A stretch of DNA of 64,000 bases from Mobiluncus massiliensis (GCF_949769255.1 NZ_OX458329.1:62001-126000), one strand, 5' to 3'; shown: positions 42,813 to 53,091, counted from the first letter of the stretch. Made by a program: numbers and translations. The notes: generated from the letters alone by a model not told the origin.

Positions 42813-42915
42813 CGGGTTGTGCCTAAAAGGGGAGAATAGCCGGGTAGCTGCCAATAATGGCAGCTGCAGCCCAAATCCCACCTTATAGCTACGCGCACTC
42901 CGCAACCCACCCCCA
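42813..42915 (+). repeat. Dispersed repeat, copy 1
   Basis: About 100 bases similar to 58999-59103, strongest over CGGGTTGTGCCTAAA and AGCCGGGTAGCTGCCA-ATAA-TGGCAGCT. The hairpin right arm has decayed in this copy beyond eight base pairs. Confidence 0.8.
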
Positions 42916-42976
42916 AACCGGCGACCAAATCGCCAGGGGGGCTCCGAAAGCCCAATTTCCAAAAAAATCTCAAATA

Positions 42977-43036
42977 AAACCTATTTAAATGGGTCGGTGT
43001 GCCATATATGGCACACCGACCCATTTAAATAGGTTT
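42977..43036. repeat. Perfect 60-bp palindrome
   Basis: Two 30-base arms (left arm beginning AAACCTATTTAAATGGGTCG) meet at CATATATG with no spacer and no mismatch. No T tract follows and no gene overlaps it. Confidence 0.95.
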
Positions 43037-43242
43037 AACGCACTATCGGCGCGAAACAGAGCGGAACCAGACCCGGGCCAAAGCTGCCCCAGAGCCGCAT
43101 CAAAAGTAAAAGATGGGTATGTTTTTAGTTATATTTAGGTTTTGCCTGTAAACTAGCCTCGTGCCACAAAAGTGGTATTACCCGAAAGTTCAGCGAAGGT
43201 GCTGATGGCGCCAAGCTGAGAATATCTTTGGAGGCTAACCTC

Positions 43243-44898
43243 GTGAAGAAGCAACTAACTGCCATCGCTGCTGCGGCAGCCTTGGCATTGACGATGACTG
43301 CTTGCAGCTCTGGCTCGGACGGCGGCAGCGCTGATGGCAAAACTGATCCCAACGCGGTAATCGTTGGTAATAATTCCGAGCCTCAACGCCCGCTGGTCCC
43401 GGCTGACACTAACGAAACCGGTGGCGGCTTGATTCTGGATCACATTTTCGCCGGTCTGGAATACTACGATGCCAAAGGCAACCCCCAGATGGAAGTTGCT
43501 GAATCTATCAAGTCTGACGACAACCAGAACTGGACCATTAAAATCAAGGGCGATACCAAGTTCTCGGATGGCACTCCGGTGACTTCCAAGTCTTTCGTGG
43601 ACGCCTGGAACCAGTCTGTGAAGCAAAGCATGCTCAACGCCAGCTTCTTTGAGTCCATTCAGGGCTATGACGAAGCGCTGAAAGTTGCGGAAGCCGCCAT
43701 TGAAGCTGACAAAGAGAATGGGGTTGGCGACATGGATATGAGCGGCCTGAAGGTAGTGGATGACACCACCTTCACCGTGGCTTTGAACCAGCCGGAATCT
43801 GACTTCCCGCTGCGTTTAGGCTACTCGGCGTTCTATCCGCTACCGGAAGCCGGTATCGGCGACCGAGCCAAGGTCAAGGCCTACGGTGCAAACCCCATTA
43901 CCAACGGTCCCTACCTGGTGAAAAAGGATTCCTGGAAGCACAACGAACAAATTGAGCTGATCCCGAACCCGGACTACAAGGGTGACCGCATGCCGAAGAA
44001 CGGCGGGGTGACTTTCAAGTTCTACTCCACCCAGGATGCGGCTTACAACGATTTGCAGTCGGGCGCTTTGGACGTGTTGGACGCTATTCCGGACTCCGCG
44101 TTCGGAACCTACCAGGATGAGTTGGGCGACCGCTCCGTCAACGAGCCTTCCGCTATCTTCCAGTCCTTCACCTTCCCGAAGTCTGACGCCCGTTTCCAGG
44201 GCGAGGCCGGAGCCTTGCGCTTGCAGGCTATCTCGATGGCGATTAACCGTGCAGAGATTTGCAAGACCATCTTCCAGGGCACTCGTACCCCCGCTACCGA
44301 CTTCGTCGCCCCGGTTATCCCCGGTCACAACGATTCGCTGAAGGGTAACGAGGTACTGAAGTACAACCCAGAAAAGGCCAAGGAACTGTGGAAGCAGGCT
44401 GACGCGATTGCACCGTGGACTGGCGATTTGCAACTGGCATACAACTCTGATGGTGGACACCAGGCCTGGGTTGATGCTGTTATGAACTCCATTAAGAACA
44501 CTTTGGGTATTGAAGCCAAGGGTGCTCCTTACCCCGACTTTAAGTCCATTCGTAACGAAGTCACCAACCGCACCATTAAGACGGCGTTCCGTACCGGTTG
44601 GCAGGCGGACTACCCCTCGCCTTTCAACTTCCTCGGACCTCTCTACGGCACCGGTGGTTCTTCCAATGACGGCGATTACTCCAACCCGGATTTCGACAAT
44701 CTGCTCAAACAGGCTCTGAACACCTCTGATCAGAAGGAAGCCTTTAAGATTTACGATCAGGCTCAGGAAATCCTGATGAAGGAATTGCCGACGATTCCGC
44801 TGTGGTACTCCAACGTCAACGGCGGTTGGGCAGAGGGCGTGCAGGGCGTCCAGTTCGACTGGCACTCCAAGCCGCTGTACTTCGACATCACCAAGTAA
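43243..44898 (+). CDS. Oligopeptide/dipeptide ABC transporter, substrate-binding lipoprotein
   Basis: About 551 residues from the GTG at 43243, chosen because GGAGG lies eight bases upstream (a TTG at 43228 would place extra acidic residues before the signal). Lipoprotein signal: MKKQLTAIAAAAALALTMTAC, with the lipobox Cys followed by SSGSDGG. The SBP_bac_5 pattern is seen (DHIFAGLEYYD, IKGDTKFSDGTPVTSKSFVDAW, NGPYLVKKDSWKHNEQIELI, YPSPFNFLGPLYGTGGSSNDG). Known: binds peptides outside the membrane and delivers them to the permeases encoded next. An attenuator-like hairpin follows, so the binding protein is probably made in excess over the membrane parts. Confidence 0.93.
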   Translation: MKKQLTAIAAAAALALTMTACSSGSDGGSADGKTDPNAVIVGNNSEPQRPLVPADTNETGGGLILDHIFAGLEYYDAKGNPQMEVAESIKSDDNQNWTIKIKGDTKFSDGTPVTSKSFVDAWNQSVKQSMLNASFFESIQGYDEALKVAEAAIEADKENGVGDMDMSGLKVVDDTTFTVALNQPESDFPLRLGYSAFYPLPEAGIGDRAKVKAYGANPITNGPYLVKKDSWKHNEQIELIPNPDYKGDRMPKNGGVTFKFYSTQDAAYNDLQSGALDVLDAIPDSAFGTYQDELGDRSVNEPSAIFQSFTFPKSDARFQGEAGALRLQAISMAINRAEICKTIFQGTRTPATDFVAPVIPGHNDSLKGNEVLKYNPEKAKELWKQADAIAPWTGDLQLAYNSDGGHQAWVDAVMNSIKNTLGIEAKGAPYPDFKSIRNEVTNRTIKTAFRTGWQADYPSPFNFLGPLYGTGGSSNDGDYSNPDFDNLLKQALNTSDQKEAFKIYDQAQEILMKELPTIPLWYSNVNGGWAEGVQGVQFDWHSKPLYFDITK

Positions 44899-44964
44899 TT
44901 TGGCGATAATTTGAGCTTGACTTGACGCGTCGAAAGACCGCCATAAAAGCCTGAAAATTGAACG

Positions 44965-45004
44965 ACTGCGGCCTGGGTGGGAAATATCACTCCCAGGCCG
45001 CAGT
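44965..45004 (+). terminator. Hairpin between binding protein and permease genes (partial terminator)
   Basis: Perfect 13-bp stem ACTGCGGCCTGGG / CCCAGGCCGCAGT (44965-44977, 44992-45004) followed by only a short T-containing tail (TACGTTT). Suited to partial read-through or mRNA 3' protection. Confidence 0.65.
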
Positions 45005-45068
45005 TACGTTTCCACTACCTTATCGGGGTAGAATCATTGGGTTATTTCGATTTTGACAAGGAGGCGCC

Positions 45069-45995
45069 GTGGGACGATATCTCGGCCGCAGGCTCCTGCA
45101 GATTATTCCAGTGATGCTGGGCGCGACGCTGCTCATCTACGCGCTGGTGTTCCTGATGCCAGGTGATCCGATTCAAGCCTTGGGCGGCGATCGTGGTTTG
45201 AGCGAGGCCGCCGCTGCCGCTATGCGCCGGCGTTACCATCTGGATCAGCCATTCATCATTCAATATCTGCTCTATCTGAAAGGCATCTTTACCCTGGACT
45301 TCGGGCTGACATTCTCAGGGCGGGAAGTTACCGAGGTTATGGCTTCGGCTTTCCCCGTGACGATTAAGTTGGCTCTGATGGCTTTGGCGTTCGAGGCAAT
45401 CTTTGGGATTGTTTTTGGGACGATTGCGGGTCTGAAGCGCGGGGGCGTGTTTGATGCCACGGTTTTGGTGGTTTCGCTTTTCGTCATCGCCGTGCCGACC
45501 TTCGTCATCGGTTTCGTGATGCAGTTCTTTATAGGGGTGAAGCTGGGGTGGTTGCCCACTACCGTTGGCGGGGATACCTCATTCGAAAGGCTGCTGATGC
45601 CTGCCATCGTGTTGGGAGCGGTGTCCTTCGCGTATGTGCTGCGTTTGACCCGCCAATCTGTGTCCGAGACTGTGTCCGCGGACCATGTGCGTACCGCTTA
45701 TGCCAAGGGTCTGCGTCCCGGACGAGTTATCCGGGTACACATCCTGCGTAACTCACTGATTCCGGTCGCGACCTTCCTGGGCGCTGACCTGGGAGCGCTA
45801 ATGGGCGGAGCCATCGTGACCGAGGGTATTTTTGCCATCAACGGGGTGGGTGGCAATATTTACCAAGCCATTATCAAAGGCGAACCTGCCACAGTCGTAT
45901 CCTTTACCACCGTACTGGTGATGGTCTACATCTTGGCGAACCTCATCGTCGACCTGATGTACGCCCTCCTGGACCCGCGGATTCGCTACGAGTAA
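45069..45995 (+). CDS. Oligopeptide ABC transporter permease (DppB/OppB type)
   Basis: 308 residues; GTG four bases after GGAGG. Six membrane helices; N-terminal MGRYLGRRLLQIIPVMLGATLLIYALVFL is typical of OppB, and the EAA coupling loop is visible as VRTAYAKGLRPGRVIRVHILRNSLIP. Known: forms the transmembrane channel with the DppC-type partner. The next gene begins 11 bases after the stop. Confidence 0.95.
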   Translation: MGRYLGRRLLQIIPVMLGATLLIYALVFLMPGDPIQALGGDRGLSEAAAAAMRRRYHLDQPFIIQYLLYLKGIFTLDFGLTFSGREVTEVMASAFPVTIKLALMALAFEAIFGIVFGTIAGLKRGGVFDATVLVVSLFVIAVPTFVIGFVMQFFIGVKLGWLPTTVGGDTSFERLLMPAIVLGAVSFAYVLRLTRQSVSETVSADHVRTAYAKGLRPGRVIRVHILRNSLIPVATFLGADLGALMGGAIVTEGIFAINGVGGNIYQAIIKGEPATVVSFTTVLVMVYILANLIVDLMYALLDPRIRYE

Positions 45996-46005
45996 GGAGG
46001 GGGAA

Positions 46006-46974
46006 ATGGCAAACGAAAACGAGAACACTGTGGAAACGAAAACTTTGCCCGGACAGTCCCACTACGTTTCGGAAATCGACGAAACCGGTCTGGGAGCGGT
46101 AGATGCCGTAGCTGACGACCGCGCTCCTTCCTCCATGTGGGGTGAGGCGTGGAAGTACCTGCGCAAGCGCCCTCTATTTTGGGTGGCTGCTGCCATTATC
46201 TTGTTCGCTGTGTTGCTGGCGGCTTTCCCCAGCCTGTTCACCAGCGTGGATCCGAAGTTTTGCGAGCTAAAGAACTCTTACGGCAAGCCCAGCATGGGAC
46301 ACCCCTTCGGCTTTGACCGACAGGGTTGCGACATTATGGCGCGCACAGTCTACGGGGCACGTGCCTCCGTGATTGTGGGAATCCTCACCACCGTGGTGGT
46401 GGTGCTCATAGGCGGCGCGTTTGGAACCCTGGCAGGCTTCTTTGGGGGCTGGCTAGACTCGTTCCTCTCCCGGATTACGGACATTGTTTTCGCGGTGCCG
46501 TTCCTGCTGGCAGCTATCGTAGTGATGCAGATGTTCAGGGAAAATCGCACCATCTTTACAGTAGTTTTGGTGTTGGCAGTGTTCGGGTGGCCGCAAATCG
46601 CGCGTATTACCCGCGGGGCCGTGATGCAAACCAAGAACGAGGAATTCGTCAACGCTGCCAAGGCTTTAGGCGAAAGCAAGATTCGTATCATCTTGCGCCA
46701 CATCGTGCCTAACGCGACCGCTCCGATGATTGTTTACGCCACCGTGGCGCTGGGGACGTTCATTGTGTCAGAAGCGACGCTGTCCTTCCTGGGTGTCGGC
46801 CTGCCTTCTGACGTGGTCAGCTGGGGCGGAGATATTTCCCGCGCTCAGTCCGCACTGCGTCAAAACCCGTCAGTCCTGTTCTATCCGGCTGGCGCGCTGG
46901 CTATGACCGTTTTGAGCTTCATCATGATGGGTGACGTGGTCCGCGATGCCCTCGATCCGAAAGCGAGGAAGTAA
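46006..46974 (+). CDS. Oligopeptide ABC transporter permease (DppC/OppC type)
   Basis: 322 residues; ATG preceded by AAGGAGGGGGAA. An acidic N-terminal tail of about 55 residues, the OppC N-terminal membrane helix, the extracytoplasmic stretch HPFGFDRQGCDIMARTVYGAR and the EAA loop NAAKALGESKIRIILRHIVPNATAP. Partner of the upstream permease. The ATPase gene starts two bases after the stop. Confidence 0.95.
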   Translation: MANENENTVETKTLPGQSHYVSEIDETGLGAVDAVADDRAPSSMWGEAWKYLRKRPLFWVAAAIILFAVLLAAFPSLFTSVDPKFCELKNSYGKPSMGHPFGFDRQGCDIMARTVYGARASVIVGILTTVVVVLIGGAFGTLAGFFGGWLDSFLSRITDIVFAVPFLLAAIVVMQMFRENRTIFTVVLVLAVFGWPQIARITRGAVMQTKNEEFVNAAKALGESKIRIILRHIVPNATAPMIVYATVALGTFIVSEATLSFLGVGLPSDVVSWGGDISRAQSALRQNPSVLFYPAGALAMTVLSFIMMGDVVRDALDPKARK

Positions 46975-46976
46975 CG

Positions 46977-48818
46977 TTGAGTGACAGTGCAAAGAACCTC
47001 AGCGAGGCTGCTGCGGAAGCCTCGGGGCTACCGGTATTAAATCAAGAGCTGGAAGGTGCTGATAGTCCGGCTACCGCCGCTGAAATGGAAGCGACCCAAG
47101 ACGAACTAATCCTGGGTTCGGCCTCCTATGCAGCCGCGAAATCTGGCGCGACGATGCCCTTGCTGGAAGTTATCGATTTGGAAGTTGCTTTCAAATCTTC
47201 CACTGGGATGGTCTCCGCCGTGCGTAAAGCCAATTTCTGTGTCTATCCTGGTCAGACCATCGCTATTGTGGGCGAGTCCGGTTCCGGTAAGTCTACGGCG
47301 GCCGCTGCCATCATCGGGTTGCTTCCCGGTACGGGCAAGGTCGTGGGCGGCAAGATTTTGTTCCAGGGTCACGACATCACCAGTTTGAATCGGCGCCAAT
47401 ACGTTGATTTGCGCGGTTCGCATGTCGGCATGGTGCCCCAAGACCCCATGTCGAACCTGAACCCGGTGTGGAAAATCGGTTACCAGGTGCGTGAAGCCTT
47501 GCGGGCTAACGGCAAAGCCAAAGGTCGTGAGGATGAACGCGTGGTGGAACTGCTGGAAGAAGCGGGATTGCCAGACGCGAAACGTCGCGCGAAACAGTAT
47601 CCGCACGAATTTTCCGGCGGGATGCGTCAACGCGCTCTCATCGCCATTGGCCTAGCTGCCGATCCGCGGTTGCTGATTGCTGACGAACCGACTTCCGCTC
47701 TGGACGTTACGGTGCAGCGGAGGATTCTCGACCACCTGCAGAATCAGACGCAGGAGCGCGGTACTTCGGTACTGTTTATCACGCACGACTTGGGTCTGGC
47801 AGCAGAACGGGCTTCGCACCTGGTCGTTATGCACCGGGGGCGCGTGGTGGAATCTGGTCCGGCTCTGGACATCTTGAAACAGCCGCAGCACCCCTACACG
47901 AAGCGCCTGGTTAGTGCCGCGCCGTCCCTGGCTTCGCACCGTATCCAAGCAGCTAAGCAACGCGGCGAAGTCTCTGAAGATTTGCTGACTTTCGGAGCCA
48001 GCCGGGAGGAATACAAGGAAGAAATTATTCGGGTCGAAAACTTAACCAAGATTTTTGACGTGCGCGGCTCGAAAGGCGCTGCCAAAAAGCTCAAGGCGGT
48101 CGACGATGTGTCCTTTGGACTGCGCAAAGGCACGACCTTGGCGCTGGTGGGAGAATCCGGTTCCGGGAAATCCACGGTGGCGAACATCATCTTGAACCTG
48201 CTGGATCCCACTTCCGGGAAGGTCTATTACGAAGGCACCGACCTGTCGACCCTGAACAAACGCGAGCTGTTCGATATGCGCGCGAAAATGCAGGTCGTAT
48301 TCCAAAATCCTTACGGTTCGCTCGATCCCATGTTCAGCGTCTACCGCTGCATCGAGGAACCGCTACTGGTGCATCGGAAGGGCGACCGGAAGGCTCGTGA
48401 GGAACGCGTGGCCCAGCTGTTGGACGCGGTGGCCCTACCGCGTTCGGCGATGCGCCGCTACCCCGGGGAGCTATCCGGCGGTCAGCGTCAGCGCGTCGCG
48501 ATTGCGCGCGCCCTGGCGTTGCGTCCCGAAATCATTGTTTTGGATGAGGCCGTTTCCGCCCTGGACGTGTTGGTGCAGGAACAAATTTTGCAGCTGTTGG
48601 CTGAGATTCAGCACCGGGAACACATCAGTTACCTGTTCATCACCCACGACTTGGCGGTGGTGCGTCAGATGGCTGATGACGTGGTGGTGATGCAGGAGGG
48701 CCGGGTCATGGAGACCGGTTTGACTGACGAAATCTTTGATCACCCGGCCGAAGATTACACCAGGGATTTGATTGACGCGATTCCCGGCGCCAAGATTCCG
48801 TTGTTCACCGGCGAGTAA
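46977..48818 (+). CDS. Fused oligopeptide ABC transporter ATPase (DppD-DppF type)
   Basis: 613 residues; TTG start with GAGGAA upstream. Two complete ABC ATPases in one chain. First: Walker A GESGSGKSTAAAAI, signature FSGGMRQRALIAIGLA, Walker B LLIADEPTSALDV, switch His in LFITHDLGLAAE. Second (from about 345): GESGSGKSTVANII, LSGGQRQRVAIARALA, IIVLDEAVSALDV and FITHDLAVVRQ. Known: hydrolyses ATP to drive peptide uptake. The fusion guarantees the one-to-one pairing of DppD and DppF. The first 60 residues are an acidic extension without homology. Confidence 0.95.
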   Translation: MSDSAKNLSEAAAEASGLPVLNQELEGADSPATAAEMEATQDELILGSASYAAAKSGATMPLLEVIDLEVAFKSSTGMVSAVRKANFCVYPGQTIAIVGESGSGKSTAAAAIIGLLPGTGKVVGGKILFQGHDITSLNRRQYVDLRGSHVGMVPQDPMSNLNPVWKIGYQVREALRANGKAKGREDERVVELLEEAGLPDAKRRAKQYPHEFSGGMRQRALIAIGLAADPRLLIADEPTSALDVTVQRRILDHLQNQTQERGTSVLFITHDLGLAAERASHLVVMHRGRVVESGPALDILKQPQHPYTKRLVSAAPSLASHRIQAAKQRGEVSEDLLTFGASREEYKEEIIRVENLTKIFDVRGSKGAAKKLKAVDDVSFGLRKGTTLALVGESGSGKSTVANIILNLLDPTSGKVYYEGTDLSTLNKRELFDMRAKMQVVFQNPYGSLDPMFSVYRCIEEPLLVHRKGDRKAREERVAQLLDAVALPRSAMRRYPGELSGGQRQRVAIARALALRPEIIVLDEAVSALDVLVQEQILQLLAEIQHREHISYLFITHDLAVVRQMADDVVVMQEGRVMETGLTDEIFDHPAEDYTRDLIDAIPGAKIPLFTGE

Positions 48819-48874
48819 GCGGCGTTACAATAGGGCGTTGTTTTTGGAACACCGGTAACTACAGAAAAGGGTTT

Positions 48875-50794
48875 ATGGCACAGCGTCAAGATATCCGAAA
48901 TGTCGCCATCGTCGCGCACGTCGATCACGGGAAAACGACCCTGGTCGACGCCATGTTGAAACAGGCTCATGCCGAAGGCTTGCGGGCTGACGGCCCGGAA
49001 CGAGTCATGGATTCGGGCGACCTGGAACGTGAAAAAGGCATCACCATCCTGGCTAAAAACACGGCGGTGAAATATCGCGGTCCAGCAGCTGTGGATAGCG
49101 GATGTCCCCAGGGAGTCACCATCAACGTGGTCGATACCCCTGGTCACGCTGATTTTGGCGGGGAAGTTGAGCGCGGTCTGTCGATGGTGGACGGGGTGGT
49201 GCTGCTGGTGGACGCTTCCGAAGGCCCCCTGCCCCAGACTCGTTTCGTGTTGCGCAAGGCATTGGCGGCGCGACTGCCGGTCGTGTTGGTTATTAATAAG
49301 GTCGACCGCCCCGACGCGCGTATCGACGAAGTCGTTTCCGAAGCGACCGACCTGCTGCTGACGCTGGCCACCGACTTGGAAGCCAGCGGGGAACTCGGTG
49401 AGGACGGTCTGGACCTGGATCAGCTGCTGGATCTGCCGATTATCTACGCTTCGGCAAAGGTCGGGGCGGCGTCCTTGACGAATCCCGGCAACGGCAACGT
49501 CCCTGACGGCGACCTGGAATGCCTGTTTGAAGCCATTTTGCAGCATATTCCCGGACCCACCTACGATCCGGACGCACCGCTGCAGGCGCACGTCACGAAC
49601 CTTGACGCGTCTCAATTCCTGGGCCGCCTGGCACTGCTGCGGATTCACAACGGAACCATTCGGCAAGGTCAGACGGTCGGCTGGGCTCGTCAGGACGGCA
49701 TGGTGGAAACTGTGAAGATTACCCAGCTGCTGGCCACGCACGGTCTGGAACGGGTCCCTGCCGAGTCGGCAAAATACGGGGATATTGTCGCGGTGGCCGG
49801 TATCGAGGACATCACCATCGGCGAGTCCCTGGTTGACGTGGACGACCCGCGTCCCCTCCCGCTGATTCGGGTGGACGAACCGGCGATTTCTATGATGATT
49901 GGCATCAATACTTCCCCGTTCGCTGGGCGGGTGAAAGACGCAAAAGTTACCGCACGCCAGGTCAAGGACCGTTTGGAGCGGGAACTGGTGGGTAACGTGT
50001 CCCTGCGGATTGTGGATATCGGGCGTCCGGATGCCTGGGAGGTGCAGGGCCGCGGCGAGCTGGCTTTGGCAATCTTGGTCGAACAGATGCGCCGGGAAGG
50101 CTACGAAGTGACCGCCGGAAAACCGCAGGTCGTGACCAAGACAGAAAACGGCAAACTGCTGGAGCCGATGGAGGCCCTGACCGTGGACGTTCCGGAAGAA
50201 CACTTGGGAACGGTGACGCAGCTGCTGGCGGCACGCAAAGGTCAGATGAACACGATGACCAACCACGGAACCGGCTGGGTGCGTCTGGAATTTACCGTTC
50301 CGAGCCGCGGTTTGATTGGTTTTCGGACGCGGTTTTTGACCGAGACGCGCGGCACCGGGATTGCCTCCTCGGTCAGTTCCGGTTGGGCACCGTGGCAAGG
50401 CGAGATTGAGGGGCGTGCGACCGGCTCGCTCATCGCGGACCGCGCCGGGAAAGCCAGCCCTTACGCCATGATTAAACTGCAGGAGCGCGGCAGCTTCATC
50501 ATTCAGCCCGGCTCACAGGTCTATGAGGGTCAGGTCGTGGGGGAGAACCCGCGCGGCGATGACATGATTGTCAACGTTACCAAGGAAAAACAGCAGACCA
50601 ACATGCGTTCTTCCACCCAGGACGCTTTTGAAGGCCTGACCCCGCCGATGAACTTTACCCTAGAGGAAAGCCTGGAATTTGCCGGAAATGATGAATGTGT
50701 CGAGGTAACTCCTGAAGCTGTGCGGATTCGTAAGGTAATCTTAGATACGGAAACACGCTACAAAGATGCGGCGCGTCGTCGCCGCGAGCAGTAA
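48875..50794 (+). CDS. typA: Ribosome-associated GTPase TypA/BipA
   Basis: 639 residues. G1 [15 protein letters not shown], switch I region [18 protein letters not shown]3 [16 protein letters not shown]4 [14 protein letters not shown]5 YASAKVG. EF-G-like domains III and V follow, with the BipA C-terminal domain ([31 protein letters not shown] and [15 protein letters not shown]). Known: a translational GTPase involved in ribosome assembly and stress adaptation. Length is normal. Separated from the transporter operon by a short gap with AAAAGGG as ribosome binding site. Confidence 0.97.
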   Translation: MAQRQDIRNVAIVAHVDHGKTTLVDAMLKQAHAEGLRADGPERVMDSGDLEREKGITILAKNTAVKYRGPAAVDSGCPQGVTINVVDTPGHADFGGEVERGLSMVDGVVLLVDASEGPLPQTRFVLRKALAARLPVVLVINKVDRPDARIDEVVSEATDLLLTLATDLEASGELGEDGLDLDQLLDLPIIYASAKVGAASLTNPGNGNVPDGDLECLFEAILQHIPGPTYDPDAPLQAHVTNLDASQFLGRLALLRIHNGTIRQGQTVGWARQDGMVETVKITQLLATHGLERVPAESAKYGDIVAVAGIEDITIGESLVDVDDPRPLPLIRVDEPAISMMIGINTSPFAGRVKDAKVTARQVKDRLERELVGNVSLRIVDIGRPDAWEVQGRGELALAILVEQMRREGYEVTAGKPQVVTKTENGKLLEPMEALTVDVPEEHLGTVTQLLAARKGQMNTMTNHGTGWVRLEFTVPSRGLIGFRTRFLTETRGTGIASSVSSGWAPWQGEIEGRATGSLIADRAGKASPYAMIKLQERGSFIIQPGSQVYEGQVVGENPRGDDMIVNVTKEKQQTNMRSSTQDAFEGLTPPMNFTLEESLEFAGNDECVEVTPEAVRIRKVILDTETRYKDAARRRREQ

Positions 50795-50835
50795 TTCGGC
50801 GGATATACCAAGAGCGGATACCGCAGGGGGATTCG

Positions 50836-52728
50836 ATGGGCAAACCAGACGTGAATAAAGGTGCGAGGCCGGGTGCCTCCCCCAAAGGGTCGCGTCCTGC
50901 CGTGCCCCGGCCTGTTCCCCGGCCCGCTCGACCGGCAGGAAAAGCGCCGGGTGGGGCGCGGACTACCAACGCCACCGAAATGTTTCCCGGTTTTGCGCAG
51001 GACAAGAAACGCAGCGGCAAGTTTCCTGTGTTTATCGGCGCAGCCATTGGGGTTTTAGCCTTGGCTTACGTGGGGGTGGCCGTAGCCGTGTCGGGCAGTA
51101 TGCCCCGAGGGTCGTCAATCGCGGGGGTTTCTGTCGGGGGAATGACGCCCGATGCCGCCATTAAGAAGCTCGATTCCGATTTGGGGGACAAGCTGAAGCA
51201 GCCGTTCCCGGTGAAACTGGGCGCCAAAACGGCGAACATCGATCCGGCCGTGGCAGGGCTGCAGCCCGATTTCACCTCTTCCGTGCATGAGGTCGCCGAT
51301 TTCTCCTTGAATCCAATCAAGATAATTGCTCATATCGGTGGTACTGGCGCGCTGGACCTGAAATCGATAATTGATGAAAAAGCGCTTTATAAATCCGTTT
51401 CCGCGGCGGCCGCGGATCTGAAGTCCGCGCCGCAGGAAGCTGATTTTAATTGTCAGGCGGGTCAGCTAAAGCCGGTCAAGCCCAGTCCGGGACGCGAGCT
51501 GAATCTGAATGCCGCCACCGCCCTGCTACAAACATCGTGGTGGAAGCAAGGGGACCCCCTGAAACTTCCGGGCAAGTCTAGTGCCCCGAAATCCACCCAG
51601 GCCCAGTTGGACGCCGCCACCGAGGGTGAGGCGAAAACCTTGATGAGCGCCCCGGTGAAGCTCAACGTTGGCGGGCAAAGCCTGGAAATTCCCCCTGCTG
51701 AACTGTGTCAGGACGTCACTTGGTCTCTGCGCGGCGAGGAGCTGAAAGCCAGTTTTGACGGGGAGAAACTCAAGAAATTCACCTTGGGAAGCACCAAGGG
51801 CTTGGAAACCGAGCCGGTTGATGCGCGTTTCAGTTTTAGTTCCGGATCTCCCCAGGTGGTGGCGTCCGTGAACGGGACCAAACTCGATCCGAAAGAATTG
51901 GCCGACCGAGTGACCTTGGGAGCAACTTCGACGGAAAACCGTGAGGTCAGTCTCGATTTGACCCCGATTCCTCCCCAGTTCTCTACCGATGACGCCAATA
52001 AAGCCGGAGTAAAAGAGATTATTGGGGAGTTTGCCACCCCGCTGACTGCCGACAGTGTGCGGACCAGTAATCTGACCAGGGCGGCCCAGATTCTGACTGG
52101 GAAAATGTATCTCCCGAAACAGGACTTTTCCCTGGAACGTGACTTGGGGCCGTTGACGCCCGAGAATGGTTGGCGAGCTTCGGGGGTCTTTGAAAACGGT
52201 GTGCACACCACAGCCATCGGCGGTGGTTTGTCCCAGATGTGCGTCACAGCCTTGAATGCGGCTTGGTTTGCGGGAATGGATTTGATTGAGTTCAATCCTC
52301 ACGGGGTTTACTTCACCCGCTATCCGGCCGGACGCGAATGCACCTTGTGGACCGGTTCCCTGGATTTGAAGTGGAAAAACCCGAATCCAACGGCTGTGGT
52401 GCTGCAGGGATGGACCGGCGGGGGTCAGCTGCATATGCGTATCTGGGGCACCAAGTACTACACCGTGGAATCGACCCAAAGTCCGCGGACAAACTATGTG
52501 CAGCCGAAACAGACCATCAACAATTGGTCCAAGTGCGTGCCATCCGGGGCGGGTCAGCCCGGTTTTACCGTCAGCAACACGCGCACCCGCTACTTGGATG
52601 GGAAAAAGGTCGATTCCAAGACCTACACTCACACCTACGCGCCGGATAACGCGGTGGTGTGCGCGAAAGACTTAGCCGCGCAAAAAGCTCGTGAAGGCGC
52701 AGCCGCTTCCCCAAGCACAGATGACTAG
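50836..52728 (+). CDS. VanW-family membrane-anchored envelope protein
   Basis: 630 residues. Cytoplasmic Pro/Arg/Gly-rich leader (1-55), one membrane helix (about 62-85), then extracellular repeats of the PG_binding_4 type (GVSVGGMTPDAAIKKLDSDLGDKLKQPF and a later related block), and the VanW domain at about 410-560 (TRAAQILTGKMYLPKQDFSL, GGGLSQMCVTALNAAWFAGMDLIEFNPH, YFTRYPAGRECTLW). A lone conserved-looking VanW Cys (SQMC) is present. Known: VanW-like proteins occur in envelope or vancomycin-related loci, with the biochemical role unsettled. Nothing here indicates resistance. Confidence 0.88.
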   Translation: MGKPDVNKGARPGASPKGSRPAVPRPVPRPARPAGKAPGGARTTNATEMFPGFAQDKKRSGKFPVFIGAAIGVLALAYVGVAVAVSGSMPRGSSIAGVSVGGMTPDAAIKKLDSDLGDKLKQPFPVKLGAKTANIDPAVAGLQPDFTSSVHEVADFSLNPIKIIAHIGGTGALDLKSIIDEKALYKSVSAAAADLKSAPQEADFNCQAGQLKPVKPSPGRELNLNAATALLQTSWWKQGDPLKLPGKSSAPKSTQAQLDAATEGEAKTLMSAPVKLNVGGQSLEIPPAELCQDVTWSLRGEELKASFDGEKLKKFTLGSTKGLETEPVDARFSFSSGSPQVVASVNGTKLDPKELADRVTLGATSTENREVSLDLTPIPPQFSTDDANKAGVKEIIGEFATPLTADSVRTSNLTRAAQILTGKMYLPKQDFSLERDLGPLTPENGWRASGVFENGVHTTAIGGGLSQMCVTALNAAWFAGMDLIEFNPHGVYFTRYPAGRECTLWTGSLDLKWKNPNPTAVVLQGWTGGGQLHMRIWGTKYYTVESTQSPRTNYVQPKQTINNWSKCVPSGAGQPGFTVSNTRTRYLDGKKVDSKTYTHTYAPDNAVVCAKDLAAQKAREGAAASPSTDD

Positions 52729-52767
52729 CCGACAGGCGAACCTGACGACACGGGGTAGGATAGATTC

Positions 52768-53091
52768 ATGACTTACGTTATAGCTCAACCCTGCGTGGAC
52801 GTGAAAGACAAGGCTTGTGTCGACGAATGCCCGGTCGACTGCATTTATGAGGGCGAACGCACTCTGTACATCAACCCGCTGGAATGCGTGGATTGCGGAG
52901 CTTGTGAGCCGGTGTGCCCGCCGCAGGCAATCTATTACGAGGACGACTTGCCCGCGCCGTGGACGGATTTCTTGCGGGCCAATCGAGACTTTTTTGCTGA
53001 TTTTGATAACCCGACCCCCGGTGGGGCCTCCGTAGTGGGCAAGGTCGACAAGGACGACCCGATGGTGGCCGCGCTGCCTCCCCAGGGTTGA
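52768..53091 (+). CDS. fdxA: Ferredoxin, 7Fe type (FdxA-like)
   Basis: 107 residues. Cluster ligands in CVDVKDKACVDECPVDC (C-x7-C-x3-C for the 3Fe-4S site) and CVDCGACEPVCP (CxxCxxCxxxCP for the 4Fe-4S site). The remaining C-terminal half (PWTDFLRANRDFFADFDNP) is typical of the actinobacterial FdxA family. Known: low-potential electron carrier for oxidoreductases or cytochromes. Partner not identifiable. Single gene with a following terminator-like hairpin. Confidence 0.94.
   Translation: MTYVIAQPCVDVKDKACVDECPVDCIYEGERTLYINPLECVDCGACEPVCPPQAIYYEDDLPAPWTDFLRANRDFFADFDNPTPGGASVVGKVDKDDPMVAALPPQG

Larger units (their letters stand above)
42639..43242. other. Gene-free stretch to the right of the element
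   Basis: About 600 bases without a convincing frame. It holds one copy of a dispersed repeat (42813-42915) and a perfect 60-bp palindrome (42977-43036), then the leader of the oligopeptide transporter operon. Confidence 0.6.

Noticed and set aside
42492-42962. A 156-residue minus frame across attR and the dispersed repeat
   Set aside because: It spans a recombination junction and a repeat, so it cannot be an old gene, and shows no motif.
48755-50398. A 547-residue minus-strand frame opposite typA
   Set aside because: Antisense shadow of a highly conserved GTPase gene.
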